Shown: positions 17,311-27,861, numbered from the stretch's first letter. The stretch: DNA of 38,517 nucleotides from Sphingomonadaceae bacterium (GCA_947453945.1 CANGJB010000025.1:1-38517); one strand, 5' to 3'. Notes: generated from the sequence alone by a model not told the origin. Program-made: numbers and translations.

Positions 17311-17690
17311 CGCGGCCATGCCTTTGCGAGAGCGATCCCGGCGAGGTTTTGCGCGCGGGCAATGCGGCGCACGCGCACGCGCCTGAAGCTGGCGGCGCGC
17401 TGCGTGAAGCGCGCGAGATAGGGCGCGAAATCGGGCCGGGGTTTCAGCTTGCCGCTGGCCTGCGCGACGACGAAGGCGGAATCGCCGAGTAGCACGATGT
17501 CAGCCGCGCCAAGCTCGCCCGCCACATCCAGCGCATCGAGCAGGGCCTGCCATTCGGCCTGATCATTGGTGCCCTGGCCGATGGCGGGGCGGTGCCAGAC
17601 TTGCCCGCGCGCGGCGACGGCGGTTTCCATGCATCCGGGGTTGGGGCGGCAGCCGCCATCGAAGAACAGCTTGAGCGGGCTCTCAGCCAT
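17307..17690 (-). CDS. RNase H-like protein, C-terminal catalytic Asp missing
   Basis: 127 residues. It has the RNase HI fold landmarks: [11 protein letters not shown] with Asp11, the helix [12 protein letters not shown] with Glu46, and LLGDSAFVV with Asp70. The C-terminal [15 protein letters not shown] has the N-x-x-A-x-x-L-A helix pattern but no Asp where the fourth carboxylate normally sits (Gly118/Ile119). RNase HI cleaves RNA in RNA:DNA hybrids; with three of four carboxylates the activity is uncertain. It overlaps trpC by 8 bases and the racemase by 4, so it is embedded in the trp run. Confidence 0.8.
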   Translation of the reverse strand: MAESPLKLFFDGGCRPNPGCMETAVAARGQVWHRPAIGQGTNDQAEWQALLDALDVAGELGAADIVLLGDSAFVVAQASGKLKPRPDFAPYLARFTQRAASFRRVRVRRIARAQNLAGIALAKAWPR

Positions 17691-18471
17691 TCAGAAGGGT
17701 GCGGGTGGCGGCGGCGACATCTTCGTGGCGCATCAGGCTTTCACCGACGAGGAACGCCTTGGCGCCGGCGGCGGCGAGCGTGAGCACATCCGCGTGGCCG
17801 CCGATGCCGCTTTCGGCGACAAGAAACGTGCCTTCGGGCGCGAGCGGTGCGAGGCGGGCCGTGGTGCCGAGATCGGTGACGAAGCGCTTGAGGTCGCGAT
17901 TGTTGACCCCGATGAGGCGCGACTTGAGGCGCGCGGCGCGCTCCATTTCGGCTTCGTTGTGGACTTCGACCAGCACATCCATGCCGTGTTCGCGCGCGGC
18001 GGCCTCGATTTCGGCCATCTGGCCATCATCGAGGGCGGCGACGATGATCAGGATCGCATCGGCCCCGATGGCGCGCGCTTCGGCGCATTGCCACGGATCG
18101 ACCATGAAGTCCTTGCGCAGCACCGGCAGATTGCAGGCGGCGCGGGCAGCGACGAGATAGTCCTCGTGGCCCTGAAAGTAGGGCGCGTCGGTGAGGATCG
18201 AAAGGCAGGTGGCGCCGCCCGCTTCATAGGCGCGGGCATGGGCCGGGGGATCGAAATCGGCGCGGATCAGGCCCTTGGAGGGGCTGGCCTTCTTGATTTC
18301 TGCGATCAGCGCGAACCCTGTTTCGGCGCGCTGGCGCAGGGCCGCCTCGAAGCCGCGCGGGGCAGTCTGCGCAGCAGCGCGCGCGGCGAGATCGGCGAGG
18401 GTGGACGCAGCCTTGCGGGCGGCGACTTCCTCGCGCTTCGTGTCGCAGATCGTTGTGAGCGTGTCGGTCAT
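17683..18471 (-). CDS. trpC: Indole-3-glycerol phosphate synthase
   Basis: 262 residues, a single-function TrpC without the TrpF fusion seen in enterics. It closes the indole ring from CdRP in tryptophan synthesis. TIM-barrel signatures are all present: [13 protein letters not shown] (first catalytic Lys), [11 protein letters not shown] (second Lys), [16 protein letters not shown] and VAESGI. Starts with ATGA overlap on trpD and overlaps the RNase H-like gene downstream. Confidence 0.97.
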   Translation of the reverse strand: MTDTLTTICDTKREEVAARKAASTLADLAARAAAQTAPRGFEAALRQRAETGFALIAEIKKASPSKGLIRADFDPPAHARAYEAGGATCLSILTDAPYFQGHEDYLVAARAACNLPVLRKDFMVDPWQCAEARAIGADAILIIVAALDDGQMAEIEAAAREHGMDVLVEVHNEAEMERAARLKSRLIGVNNRDLKRFVTDLGTTARLAPLAPEGTFLVAESGIGGHADVLTLAAAGAKAFLVGESLMRHEDVAAATRTLLNG

Positions 18472-19459
18472 GTGAGGGCCGCGATCCAGCAGTTGAGCAG
18501 GGCGTTGGCAAGCCCTTTATCGATGGCTTCCGCCGCTTCCTCTACCCCTTCGTGCCAATCGGCGGCCTCGCCCGCCACGATCAGCGCGGCGGCGGCGTTG
18601 AGGAGCACGGCGTCGCGGTAGGGGCCGGGTTCGCCTTGGAGGAGTGCGCGCAGGGCTGCGGCGTTGTAGGCCGCGTCGCCGCCGCGCAGGGCATCGACGG
18701 GGGCAGTGGCAAGCCCAGCGTCTGCCGCTGAGGCCCGGCGCATCAGGACGGCGCCGTCCTTCACTTCGGCCAGCTCGTTGCCGCCGGCGAGGCTGAGTTC
18801 ATCGAGGCCTTCATCGCCCGAGACGACGAGGCTGTGATCGGTGCCGAGGCGCCGGATCGCTTCGGCATAGATGGGCACATAGGCGGGGCGGGCGATACCG
18901 ACGAGCTGGCGGCGCACGCTGGCGGGATTGGCGAGCGGGCCCATGAGGTTGAAGATCGTGCGGCGGCCGATGGCTTTGCGGATCGGCATGATCCGGCCCA
19001 TCGCCGGATGATGGCGGGCGGCGAAGAGGAAGCAGATGCCAAGGTCGCCCAGCGTGAGCTCGGCGGTTTCGGCGGCACGGTCCAGATTGAGGCCGAGGGC
19101 TTCCAATGTGTCTGCCGCGCCCGCCTTGCTGCTGGCGGCGCGGTTGCCGTGCTTGGCCACGGGGACGCCGCACGCCGCGACGACGAGGCTGACAGCGGTG
19201 GAGACATTGAGTGTGTGGTGCCCGTCTCCGCCGGTGCCGCAGACGTCGATGGCACCCTCGGGGGCGGTGATGGGGATCATGCGCGCGCGCATGGCGCGGG
19301 CGGCGCCGGCGATTTCCGAAGCGGTCTCGCCGCGTTCGGAAAGAGCGACGAGGAAGGGGGCGATGCTCTCGTCCGGCACGGTGCCATCGAGGATCGCGGC
19401 GAACGCGGCCTCGGCCTCCGCTTCATCCAGCGGCGCGGCGGTGACTTCGGGAAGCGAGG

Positions 19460-19463
<4 letters not shown>
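18468..19463 (-). CDS. trpD: Anthranilate phosphoribosyltransferase
   Basis: 331 residues from the ATG at 19463, which overlaps the trpG stop (ATGA); an upstream in-frame ATG at 19502 would lie inside trpG. It transfers phosphoribose from PRPP to anthranilate. Visible family motifs: [17 protein letters not shown] (PRPP-binding glycine loop), [15 protein letters not shown], and [16 protein letters not shown]. No fusion to the glutaminase domain. Confidence 0.97.
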
Positions 19464-20056
<593 letters not shown>

Positions 20057-20068
20057 GGGCTGGGAACC

Positions 20069-21622
20069 TTACTGGCCGAAGCGGGGTTCGGATGCGACGC
20101 GCAGGGCCTCGCGCGCGGCGGCGAAGAGCGCACCCGACTTGGCTTCGCATTCGCGCTGTTCGTATTCGGGGATGCTATCAGCGACGATGCCGGCGCCCGC
20201 TTGCACGTGGAGCACGCCGTCCTTGAGCACGCCGGTGCGCAGGACGATGCAGCTGTCGACCGAGCCGTCCGGGGCGAAATAGCCGACGCCGCCGGCATAG
20301 GCGCCGCGCGTTTCGGGTTCGAGTTCGGCGATCACTTCGCAGGCGCGCACCTTGGGAGCGCCGCTGACGGTGCCTGCGGGGAAGCCTGCGAAGAGCGCAT
20401 CGACCGAATCGGCGCGGCTCGTATCGAGCTGGCCCACTACGTTCGAGACGATGTGCATCACGTGGCTGTAGCGCTCGATGGTGTAGCTCTCGGTCACCTT
20501 CACCGAACCGGCGGTGGCGACGCGGCCGACATCGTTGCGCCCCAGATCGAGCAGCATGAGATGCTCGGCGCGTTCCTTGGGATCAGCCAGCAAGCTCGCG
20601 GCGTTGTCGCGGTCCTCGGCCTCGGTTGCCCCGCGCGGACGGGTGCCCGCGATGGGTCGGATTGTCACTTCGCCGTCGCGGATGCGCACGAGGATCTCTG
20701 GGCTGGAGCCGATGAGGGCGAAACCGGGCAGATCGAGGAAATAGAGGAACGGCGAGGGGTTGATGCGGCGCAGCGCGCGGTAGAGCGCGGCCGGCGGCAG
20801 CGGGAAGGGCACGGTGAAACGCTGGGCGAGCACGACCTGGAAGATATCGCCCGCCTCGATATAGTCCTTCGCGCGGCTGACCATGCGGGCATAATCGGCG
20901 GGGGACATGACCGGGGTCCGCTCACCCGGTTCAGCGGCTTCGAGGCGCGGATCGGCGGGCACGGGATGGGCAAGGCGCGCGAGCGCGGCATCGATCCGGT
21001 CGGCAGCCTGAGCGACGAGCTGGGCTGGCTCGCCGGCAGAAGGCCAGACCGGGGCGACCGCGATCAGCTCGTCCGACAAGCGATCGAACACCAGCACGAC
21101 GCTGGGCCGAACGAACAGCATATCGGGAAGCTCAAGCGGACTTGAGGGTGCGCGGGGGAGCTTTTCGACGAGGCCGATGGTCTCGTATCCGAAATAGCCG
21201 ACAAGGCAGGCGAGCGACTTGGGCAGGCCATCGGGCACATCGATGCGGCATTCGCCCACCAGCGCGCGCAAGGCAGCGAGCGCGGGATCGGCCAGCGTGG
21301 TGAAAGCCGCGCGGTCGGTCTGCCAGGCGCGGTTGATGACGGCCTCACTGCCCTCGGCGCGGAACACGAGATCGGGATCGAGCCCGAGCAGGCTGTAGCG
21401 CCCGCGCACTTCGCCGCCTTCCACCGATTCGAGCAGGAAATCGCCGCGCCCCGGCTCCATCAGCTTGAGCGCTGCGCCGACCGGCGTTTCGGTATCGGCG
21501 ATCAGCTTGCGCCAGACGAGCGCGGGCTTGCCGGCAGCCAGCGCCGCCGCCGCCGCCGCTCCGCCATCGGGCAGCAAGCCGGTGATGCCGGCTTCCGCTT
21601 CCAGAGTTGTAGCCGCAGCCAC
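20069..21622 (-). CDS. trpE: Anthranilate synthase component I
   Basis: 517 residues. It converts chorismate and ammonia to anthranilate. The C-terminal chorismate-binding domain shows IRPIAGTRPRGATEAED, LLDLGRNDVGRVA, ERYSHVMHIVSNV, FPAGTVSGAPKVRA and the GGVGYFAPDGSVDSCI end. In the N-terminal part SLLGLDPDLVF lies near the feedback site, but an intact tryptophan-binding motif (LLES) is also seen in DFLLESVEGG. The start is GTG at 21622, four bases after the ppiD stop, so it is probably co-transcribed with ppiD. No leader peptide for attenuation is possible in that gap. Confidence 0.96.
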   Translation of the reverse strand: MAAATTLEAEAGITGLLPDGGAAAAAALAAGKPALVWRKLIADTETPVGAALKLMEPGRGDFLLESVEGGEVRGRYSLLGLDPDLVFRAEGSEAVINRAWQTDRAAFTTLADPALAALRALVGECRIDVPDGLPKSLACLVGYFGYETIGLVEKLPRAPSSPLELPDMLFVRPSVVLVFDRLSDELIAVAPVWPSAGEPAQLVAQAADRIDAALARLAHPVPADPRLEAAEPGERTPVMSPADYARMVSRAKDYIEAGDIFQVVLAQRFTVPFPLPPAALYRALRRINPSPFLYFLDLPGFALIGSSPEILVRIRDGEVTIRPIAGTRPRGATEAEDRDNAASLLADPKERAEHLMLLDLGRNDVGRVATAGSVKVTESYTIERYSHVMHIVSNVVGQLDTSRADSVDALFAGFPAGTVSGAPKVRACEVIAELEPETRGAYAGGVGYFAPDGSVDSCIVLRTGVLKDGVLHVQAGAGIVADSIPEYEQRECEAKSGALFAAAREALRVASEPRFGQ

Positions 21623-21626
21623 GGCC

Positions 21627-23567
21627 TTACTGGCCGCCGGTGAGCTGCGTGCGCAGCGCCGAGATGGCGACCTCGTTGCGCTTCACGCCCACGGCTTCGC
21701 GCACCGCGGTGCGCAACTGATCGACATATTCGCGGCCGGCAAGCTGGCCCAGTTCGACCCGGGCGCGGGCGAGGAACGGATCGTCCGCCTTGACTTCGCC
21801 GGGGGTGATCTTCGCCAGCGACACGATGAGGAAGCCCGCCTGGTTCGGCGCTTCGAGCTTCTTGGCCGTGCCTTGTGCCATTTCGAACATCAGCTGGAGC
21901 GTGGCCGGAATTTTGGGCTGCATCGCATTGAGCTGCTGGCGCGGCATGGAGACCGGCTGCGCAGGCGGTACGGCGACGCCCAGCGTTTTGATCGCTTCGG
22001 CCAGCGGCACTTTCCTGGCCAACGCTGCCATCAGCTTGTCAGTCGCCGCCTTGGCTGCGGCATAGCCGCGCGTGGTGTTGAGATCAGCGAGGACCTTCTC
22101 GCGCACTTCGGCAAGCGGGGGCGGGGCGGCCGAGGTGATCTGGCCTACATCGAACATGACATAGCGCTCGCCCGCCTTGAGTTCGGCAACTTGCGGCTGG
22201 CCTTCGCGCTCCATGCCGAACGCGGTCTGGACCAGCGGGGTGACATCGGCATTGGGCTTGATATCGGTCCGTCCGGGAACGGTGCCATCGGCCTGCAGCG
22301 GATCGGTGGTGATCACGGAGAGACCGCTGGCCTTGGCGACATCGGCAAGGCCAGTGCCGCTGCTGAAGGCATCATCGAACTTGGCCGAAAGATCTGCGAG
22401 CGCGGCCTTGCGATTTTCCGCGGTGATCGCGGCGACGATTTCTGCGCGCGCCTGATCGAGCGACTTGCCGGGGTTCTGTGTCACGCTGTCCAGCCGGATG
22501 ACATGCCAGCCGAGCGCGCCCTTGGCGGGCTGGGCCAGCTGGCCGCGTGCTGCGCCAAAGACGGCGGCGGCAACTGCGGAGGAAGCCTCGCTTTCGAGCT
22601 TGGCGCGGGTTTCGGCCGGGATCTTGCTGGCAGAGAGGCCCTTGGCAGCGGCGGCTGCCTCGATCGACTTGCCGCCCGCAATCTCTGCAGCGAGCGCCTT
22701 GGCGGCAGGCTCGGTCGGCACGATCACTTGCGTGAAGGCGCGCGTCTCGGTCGGGGCATAGGCTGCGGCATTGAGCTTGTAGCGCGCGGCCACGTCCGCC
22801 TCGCTCGGTGCGGGAACGGACTTGACCGAGGCTTCGTCAAAGATCGCATAGCGGATCGTGCGACGTTCCGGGCGAAGGTAGCGCGCGGCGTTGGCCTTGT
22901 AGAACGCGGCAATTTCGGCGTCGGTCGGCGCAGTCTTGGGTGCGAACGCGGTTGACGGAATAAGCTGGATCGAACCTTCGCGCGTTTCCTTCAGCACGGC
23001 GGTGTAGCGCATCGCCATGCTTTGCGGCATCATCACGCCCACGCCTGCCGGGATGAGCACTTGCCGCGCCATCAGCCCTTTGGCGACATCATCACGCAGC
23101 AGTGCCTCGGAAACGCCTTTCTGGCTGAGCAGCGCCTTGTAAACCGACTGGCTGAATTTGCCGTCAGCGCCCTGAAAGGCGGGCATCTTGGCAATTTCGC
23201 TGTCGATCAGCCGGTTGCTCACGCCCATGCCCACCGCGCTTTCGCGGGCCCATTCCATCACCGCGGCGCGGTCGATCAGGCTGTCGATCACTTGTTCCAT
23301 GGCGCCTTGCGCGATGAAATCCTTCATCGTGGCCGTCGGGCTCTGCTCACGCGCGTTTTCGAGCGCGTTGCTCATGGCCTTTTGCACGTCGGTGGTGGCG
23401 ATATGGGCCGAGCCCACCGTGATCGCGCGATCGGCATTGCCGCTGCCGCCGAACTTCGCCCCGGAGATATCCGCGCCTGCGAACGAGAGTGCAATGAGCC
23501 CGAGGAACACCAGCGCAAATGCAACGCCGATACGGGACTTGGTCAAGGAACGGATAAAGCCGAGCAT
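21627..23567 (-). CDS. ppiD: PpiD/SurA-type periplasmic folding chaperone, peptidyl-prolyl isomerase
   Basis: 646 residues. A short cytoplasmic basic start, one TM helix (about 13-33, VAFALVFLGLIALSFAG), then a SurA-like N-terminal domain with MEQVIDSLIDRAAVMEWA and a central parvulin region (TRAFTQVIVPTEPAAKALA... GQLAQPAKGALGWHVIRL). PpiD is an inner-membrane anchored chaperone helping newly secreted proteins at the SecYEG exit. The gene is the first of the leftward run and divergent from tpiA with 214 bases between, so the promoter for the trp run probably lies at 23568-23781. Confidence 0.88.
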   Translation of the reverse strand: MLGFIRSLTKSRIGVAFALVFLGLIALSFAGADISGAKFGGSGNADRAITVGSAHIATTDVQKAMSNALENAREQSPTATMKDFIAQGAMEQVIDSLIDRAAVMEWARESAVGMGVSNRLIDSEIAKMPAFQGADGKFSQSVYKALLSQKGVSEALLRDDVAKGLMARQVLIPAGVGVMMPQSMAMRYTAVLKETREGSIQLIPSTAFAPKTAPTDAEIAAFYKANAARYLRPERRTIRYAIFDEASVKSVPAPSEADVAARYKLNAAAYAPTETRAFTQVIVPTEPAAKALAAEIAGGKSIEAAAAAKGLSASKIPAETRAKLESEASSAVAAAVFGAARGQLAQPAKGALGWHVIRLDSVTQNPGKSLDQARAEIVAAITAENRKAALADLSAKFDDAFSSGTGLADVAKASGLSVITTDPLQADGTVPGRTDIKPNADVTPLVQTAFGMEREGQPQVAELKAGERYVMFDVGQITSAAPPPLAEVREKVLADLNTTRGYAAAKAATDKLMAALARKVPLAEAIKTLGVAVPPAQPVSMPRQQLNAMQPKIPATLQLMFEMAQGTAKKLEAPNQAGFLIVSLAKITPGEVKADDPFLARARVELGQLAGREYVDQLRTAVREAVGVKRNEVAISALRTQLTGGQ

Positions 23568-23781
23568 CGGAGCCTGTCGCTAGCAGTGAACGGGGCGGAT
23601 GAATTCCTTGGGGCATTAGGGGGCAATGCGCATTCCCGCAATGGCCTGCACTTCGCAATGGACCAGTCCCTGACGGAAGTTAGTCACCGGCATAGCGCGG
23701 TTAGCGCTTTGCAAACGTGGCTGTGGTTTGATAGCGGCCCGGAATGAAGAGGAATCACCCCGTGCAAATGTCCGAGATCGT

Positions 23782-24546
23782 ATGAGCCAGCGTCCCTATA
23801 TTGTTGGCAACTGGAAGATGAACGGCAGCCGGGTCATGCTCGCCGAAGCGCGGGCGATTGACCGGGCCGCGCAGCGCTATCCCGATGTGGAAATCGCCCT
23901 GGCGCCGCCCTTTCCGTTTCTGGGCTCGCTGCGCGAGGCGGTGAGCGTGATTGGCGTGGGCGGGCAGGATTGCCACAGCGCGGCCAAGGGCGCGCACACC
24001 GGCGACGTTTCGGCCCTGATGCTGGCCGATATCGGCGCTGATTTCGTCATTCTGGGCCACAGCGAGCGCCGCCGCGATCACGGCGAGAGCGACGCGCTGG
24101 TGCGGGCCAAGGCGGAAGCCGCGCTGGCAGCCGGGCTTTCGGTGATCATCTGCGTGGGCGAAACGCTGGAAGAGCGCGACGCCGGCAAGGCCGAAGCGGT
24201 CGTTTCGGCACAAGTCGAAGGCTCGGTCCCGCATGGCGAGACGGCGGCGGTTGCCGCCAGCCGGCTGGCGCTGGCCTATGAACCGGTCTGGGCCATCGGC
24301 ACGGGCCGTGTTGCCGCGGTGGCAGACGTGATCGCCATGCACGCGGCCGTGCGCGCGCGGCTGGCCGCAATCTTCGGAGAGGAAGCGGAGAAGATCCGCA
24401 TTCTCTACGGCGGTTCAGTCAATGGCGAGAACGCAGCCGGCCTGATGGGCGCACCCGGTGTGGGCGGCGCGCTGGTCGGCGGGGCAAGCCTGACGGCAGA
24501 CGCCTTCCTGCCGATCGTGGCAGCAGCCTCGCAGCCGGAAGGCTGA
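23782..24546 (+). CDS. tpiA: Triosephosphate isomerase
   Basis: 254 residues, interconverts glyceraldehyde 3-phosphate and DHAP. Catalytic residues are present: Lys12 in GNWKMNG, His93 in LGHSERR and Glu167 in AYEPVWAIGTG; the phosphate loop YGGSVNG and GALVGGASL follow. The frame opens at 23728 but the ATG at 23782 gives the standard start, MSQRPYIVGNWKMNG. Confidence 0.97.
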   Translation: MSQRPYIVGNWKMNGSRVMLAEARAIDRAAQRYPDVEIALAPPFPFLGSLREAVSVIGVGGQDCHSAAKGAHTGDVSALMLADIGADFVILGHSERRRDHGESDALVRAKAEAALAAGLSVIICVGETLEERDAGKAEAVVSAQVEGSVPHGETAAVAASRLALAYEPVWAIGTGRVAAVADVIAMHAAVRARLAAIFGEEAEKIRILYGGSVNGENAAGLMGAPGVGGALVGGASLTADAFLPIVAAASQPEG

Positions 24547-24651
24547 ACCGGCACCGCAATTGGGGCCTGCAGCGGGCGGGGCGGCTTTAGCGCCCTTGCG
24601 CGCGGCCCCCTCGCGCCCTAGATGCGGCGCATTCTTTTCAGGCGAACCGCG

Positions 24652-25089
24652 ATGTCTCTCTTCATCTTTCTTACTGTGGTCCAGGCGCTGGTCGCGGCCG
24701 CGCTTGTCGGCGTGATCCTTATCCAGAAGTCGGAAGGCGGCGGCCTCGGTGTCGGCGGCAGCCCGGCGGGCTTCATGTCGGCACGCGGCGCAGCGGATTT
24801 CCTCACCCGCGCCACTACCGTTCTGGCAGCTGCTTTCGTCGGTCTCAGCATCGTGCTGGCGGCACTGGCCGTGGGCACGACCTCGGGCCGCGAGATCGAC
24901 ACCTCGCTGCAGCGCACCGCGCCTGCGGTTCCGGCCGATCCGCTGGCGCCGCCACAAGGCGCTCCGGCAGCCGGCCCGGCGCCTGCCCAGCCTGAGCCTG
25001 CGGCTCCTGCCCCTGCTGCTCCTGCCAAGGCCGCTCCGGCCAAGAACGCGGCGAGCACCGATCCGCTTGCGGGCAGCGCCAAGCAGTAA
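24652..25089 (+). CDS. secG: Protein translocase subunit SecG
   Basis: 145 residues. It begins with the first TM helix (FIFLTVVQALVAAALVGVIL), the cytoplasmic loop KSEGGGLGVGGS that identifies SecG, then SARGAADFLTRATTVLAAAFVGLS with the second helix, and an Ala/Pro-rich C-terminal tail. SecG assists SecYEG protein export. The ATG at 24652 is preferred over one ten codons upstream. The tail is longer than in E. coli, as usual for alphaproteobacteria. 105 bases after tpiA. Confidence 0.93.
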   Translation: MSLFIFLTVVQALVAAALVGVILIQKSEGGGLGVGGSPAGFMSARGAADFLTRATTVLAAAFVGLSIVLAALAVGTTSGREIDTSLQRTAPAVPADPLAPPQGAPAAGPAPAQPEPAAPAPAAPAKAAPAKNAASTDPLAGSAKQ

Positions 25090-25090
25090 T

Positions 25091-25126
25091 CACCCAGCGC
25101 CGGTTTTTCCGGCGTGAATTCAGGGT
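25091..25126 (+). terminator. Possible terminator hairpin after secG
   Basis: CGCCGG at 25098-25103 and CCGGCG at 25109-25114 form a perfect stem around TTTTT; flanking CACCC (25091-25095) and GGGTG can extend it. The U-tract is in the loop, not after the stem, so termination is uncertain. The remaining bases up to 25246 show nothing further. Confidence 0.4.
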
Positions 25127-25246
25127 GTTCGTGTCCGTCAACCGGCGGCGGCGGGCACCTGTTCGTTTTCGCTTGTGGATTGCGCGCCGGAATCCGGCCG
25201 CGACCGCTTGCGTATCCAGAGCTTCTGACGGTAAGGCCCACCTCCC

Positions 25247-26878
25247 ATGGCGCGGTTCATTTTCATCACCGGCGGCGTGGTCTCCTCGCTCGGCAAGGGC
25301 CTCATGGCAGCAAGCCTCGCGGCGCTGCTGCAGGCGCGCGGTTTTCGTGTGCGGATCCGCAAGTTCGATCCCTATCTCAACGTCGATCCGGGCACGATGA
25401 GCCCCTATCAGCACGGCGAGGTCTTCGTGACCGACGACGGCGCGGAAACCGATCTCGACCTTGGCCATTACGAACGCTTCACCGGCGTTTCGGCGCGCCA
25501 GTCTGACAACATCACATCGGGCCGCATCTACCGCGACATCATCGCCAAGGAACGCCGCGGCGATTATCTGGGCGCGACGGTGCAGGTGATCCCGCATGTG
25601 ACCGATGCTATCAAGCACTTCGCGCGCGACGAAACCGACGACCTCGATTTCGTGCTCTGCGAGATCGGCGGCACGGTGGGCGATATCGAGAGCTTGCCGT
25701 TCATCGAGGCGATCCGCCAGCTGCGCAACGAGATGGGGCGCGAGGCGACCTGCTTCGTCCACGTGACGCTGGTGCCCTATATCGCGGCAGCGGGCGAGCT
25801 GAAGACCAAGCCGACGCAGCACTCCGTGCGCGAGCTAACGGGCCTTGGCATCCAGCCCGATATCCTGCTGTGCCGCTGCGAAAAGCCGCTGCCCGAGAAC
25901 GAGCGCGCCAAGATCGCGCTGTTCTGCAACGTGCGCAAGGAAGCGGTGATCCCCGCTCTCGATGCGCGGAGCATCTATTCGGTGCCACTGCAGTATCACG
26001 GCGAGGGGCTGGATTCGGAAGTGCTGCGCCACTTCGGCCTTTCCAGCCCGGCGCCCGATCTGGCGCGCTGGACCGATATCGTCGACCGCCACCAGAACCC
26101 CGAAGGCGAAGTGACCATCGGGGTGGTGGGCAAGTATGTCGGCCTGCAGGATGCCTACAAGTCCTTGAACGAGGCGCTGGTCCATGGCGGCATGGCCAAC
26201 CGCGTGAAGGTCAACATCCGCTGGATCGACGCCGAGATCTTCGAGAAGGACGACGACGAGATCGCCGCGCATCTGGAGCCCATGCACGGCATTCTGGTGC
26301 CCGGCGGGTTCGGCGAGCGCGGCACTGAAGGCAAGATCGCCAGCGTGCGCTTTGCGCGTGAGCGCGGGGTGCCGTTCTTCGGCATCTGCCTCGGCATGCA
26401 GATGGCCTGCATCGAAGGCGCGCGCAATCTGGCCGGGATCGAAGGCGCAAGCTCGACCGAGTTTGGCCCGTCCGAGGAACCGGTGGTGGGCATCATCACC
26501 GAGTGGATGACGTCCGAAGGCCTTGAGACGCGCGCGGCAGGCGGTGATCTTGGTGGCACGATGCGGCTGGGTGCCTATCCGGCGAAGCTTTCGGGCAACA
26601 GCCATGTCGCGCAGATCTATGATGCCGAAGCGATCAGCGAGCGGCACCGGCACCGGTATGAAGTAAACGTCGCCTATCGTGAGCGGCTGGAGAGCGGCGG
26701 CCTCGTGTTTTCCGGCATGTCGCCCGATGGGCTGCTGCCCGAGATCGTGGAGCGGCCCGAGCATCCGTGGTTCATCGGCGTGCAGTTCCACCCCGAGCTC
26801 AAGAGCCGCCCGTTCGAGCCGCACCCGTTGTTCCGCAGCTTCATCACCGCTGCCGTGAAGCAGGCCCGACTGGTCTAG
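25247..26878 (+). CDS. pyrG: CTP synthase
   Basis: 543 residues, converts UTP to CTP with glutamine and ATP. The amidoligase domain starts at once ([15 protein letters not shown], the P-loop) with [23 protein letters not shown]. The C-terminal class I glutaminase domain shows the nucleophile in GICLGMQMA and the His-Glu pair in [18 protein letters not shown] feeds membrane lipids and nucleic acids. The gene stands alone downstream of secG, a common arrangement in sphingomonads. Confidence 0.98.
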   Translation: MARFIFITGGVVSSLGKGLMAASLAALLQARGFRVRIRKFDPYLNVDPGTMSPYQHGEVFVTDDGAETDLDLGHYERFTGVSARQSDNITSGRIYRDIIAKERRGDYLGATVQVIPHVTDAIKHFARDETDDLDFVLCEIGGTVGDIESLPFIEAIRQLRNEMGREATCFVHVTLVPYIAAAGELKTKPTQHSVRELTGLGIQPDILLCRCEKPLPENERAKIALFCNVRKEAVIPALDARSIYSVPLQYHGEGLDSEVLRHFGLSSPAPDLARWTDIVDRHQNPEGEVTIGVVGKYVGLQDAYKSLNEALVHGGMANRVKVNIRWIDAEIFEKDDDEIAAHLEPMHGILVPGGFGERGTEGKIASVRFARERGVPFFGICLGMQMACIEGARNLAGIEGASSTEFGPSEEPVVGIITEWMTSEGLETRAAGGDLGGTMRLGAYPAKLSGNSHVAQIYDAEAISERHRHRYEVNVAYRERLESGGLVFSGMSPDGLLPEIVERPEHPWFIGVQFHPELKSRPFEPHPLFRSFITAAVKQARLV

Positions 26879-26908
26879 GGTCTTGATCCGGCCGGCTGCG
26901 CTGATGCG

Positions 26909-26938
26909 AAAAGGGGCGGCCCCGCAAAGGACCGCCCC
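26909..26938 (-). terminator. Rho-independent terminator for the small heat-shock gene
   Basis: On the minus strand GGGGCGG pairs with CCGCCCC (plus-strand positions 26913-26919 and 26932-26938), followed directly by TTTT. It lies 22 bases beyond the Hsp20 stop at 26961. The stem may also end pyrG read-through on the other strand. Confidence 0.75.
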
Positions 26939-26960
26939 TCGCTGGAGATGACGGGATCGG

Positions 26961-27425
26961 TTACGCGGCTGCGCTGGTGTCGCCCTCAACCACGGTGAGC
27001 GGCTGGGCGCTGCCGCCGATCAGCACCTTCTTGGGCTTCATCGCCTCAGGCACTTCGCGCAGGAGATCGATGACAAGCAGCCCATCGGCCAGATCGGCGC
27101 TTTCGACGCGGACGAAATCGGCAAGTTCGAACCGGCGCTCGAAGGCGCGGTTGGCGATGCCGACGTGGAGGAAATGTCCGTCCTGCGCTTCGGTGCGCTG
27201 ACCCTTCACGACCAGCAGGTTCTGCTGCGCGGTGATATCGAGATCATGCGGCTTGAACCCGGCGACGGCGAGTGTGATGCGGTATTCGTCTTCCCCGCGC
27301 CGTTCGATGTTGAAAGGGGGGTAGTTGTCGCCGGCACTGGCCCGGGCCTGGCGTTCGAGCAAATCGAACAGGCGGTCGAAGCCCACGGTCGAGCGGCGAT
27401 AGGGCGTGAAATCAAAACGTTCCAT
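26961..27425 (-). CDS. Small heat-shock protein, Hsp20/IbpA type
   Basis: 154 residues. The N-terminal MERFDFTPYRRSTVGFDRLFDLLE and YPPFNIERRGEDEYRITLAVAGF are typical of bacterial class A small heat-shock proteins. The alpha-crystallin domain continues to FVRVESADLADGLLVIDLLREVPE; the final conserved A-x-x-x-x-G-L-L motif is present, then a C-terminal KPKKVLIGG with the IXI-like extension. Such proteins hold unfolding proteins as ATP-independent chaperones. Its 5' leader folds over the ribosome site (see 27431-27450), and a sigma-32-like sequence lies further upstream. It has its own terminator. Confidence 0.93.
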   Translation of the reverse strand: MERFDFTPYRRSTVGFDRLFDLLERQARASAGDNYPPFNIERRGEDEYRITLAVAGFKPHDLDITAQQNLLVVKGQRTEAQDGHFLHVGIANRAFERRFELADFVRVESADLADGLLVIDLLREVPEAMKPKKVLIGGSAQPLTVVEGDTSAAA

Positions 27426-27430
27426 GTTTG

Positions 27431-27450
27431 CAATCCTCGAGATTGAGCAA
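27431..27450 (-). promoter_or_regulatory. ROSE-like RNA thermometer in the hsp20 leader
   Basis: The ribosome site GAGGA (27434-27438) lies 8 bases before the hsp20 ATG. It can be hidden in two ways: CAAUCU-CGA-GGAUUG (27431-27445), six base pairs including one G-U; or UUGCUC-AAUCUC-GAGGAU (27433-27450), whose U-U and G-G mismatches are the pattern known from ROSE elements. Leaders of this kind control rhizobial and other small heat-shock genes. A CTTGAA sequence at 27557-27562 with a poor -10 could be a sigma-32 promoter. Melting behaviour is inferred. Confidence 0.55.
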
Positions 27451-27570
27451 TCTGCATTGGGACTGGACCCGAATTGGCGCCCAGCCGTTTACTTGTGGTC
27501 ACGCCCGGCTTGCGGCGCATGACACGATGACTGATGTGTGTTAGCGATTTTGCGATTTCAAGAGGTACCC

Positions 27571-27861
27571 ATGAGCGAACCTGCCACCCCTTCCGCTGGC
27601 CCCGCCGCAACTGTCGAGATCTACACCAAGTGGGGCTGCCCTTATTGCAGCCGTGCGCTGGCGCTGCTGGGCCGCAAGGGCGCCAGCGTCACCGAGTATG
27701 ACATCACGATGGGCGGGCCCAAGCGCGCAGAGATGCTGGAACGCGCGCCCGGCGTGAGCACGGTGCCGCAGATCTTCATCAATGGCACCCATGTCGGCGG
27801 TTCTGACGATCTGGCCGCGCTGGAAGCGGCTGGCAAGCTCGACCCAATGCTGGCGGCATGA
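27571..27861 (+). CDS. grxC: Glutaredoxin 3
   Basis: 96 residues. Dithiol active site CPYC in TKWGCPYCSRAL, cis-Pro region GVSTVPQIFINGTHVGGSDDL, all typical of GrxC, which reduces disulfides with glutathione. The ATG at 27571 has AGAGG 5 bases upstream. The stop overlaps the next start (ATGA), coupling it to the nitrilase gene; together with DUF1178 this trio is a common alphaproteobacterial operon. Confidence 0.95.
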   Translation: MSEPATPSAGPAATVEIYTKWGCPYCSRALALLGRKGASVTEYDITMGGPKRAEMLERAPGVSTVPQIFINGTHVGGSDDLAALEAAGKLDPMLAA

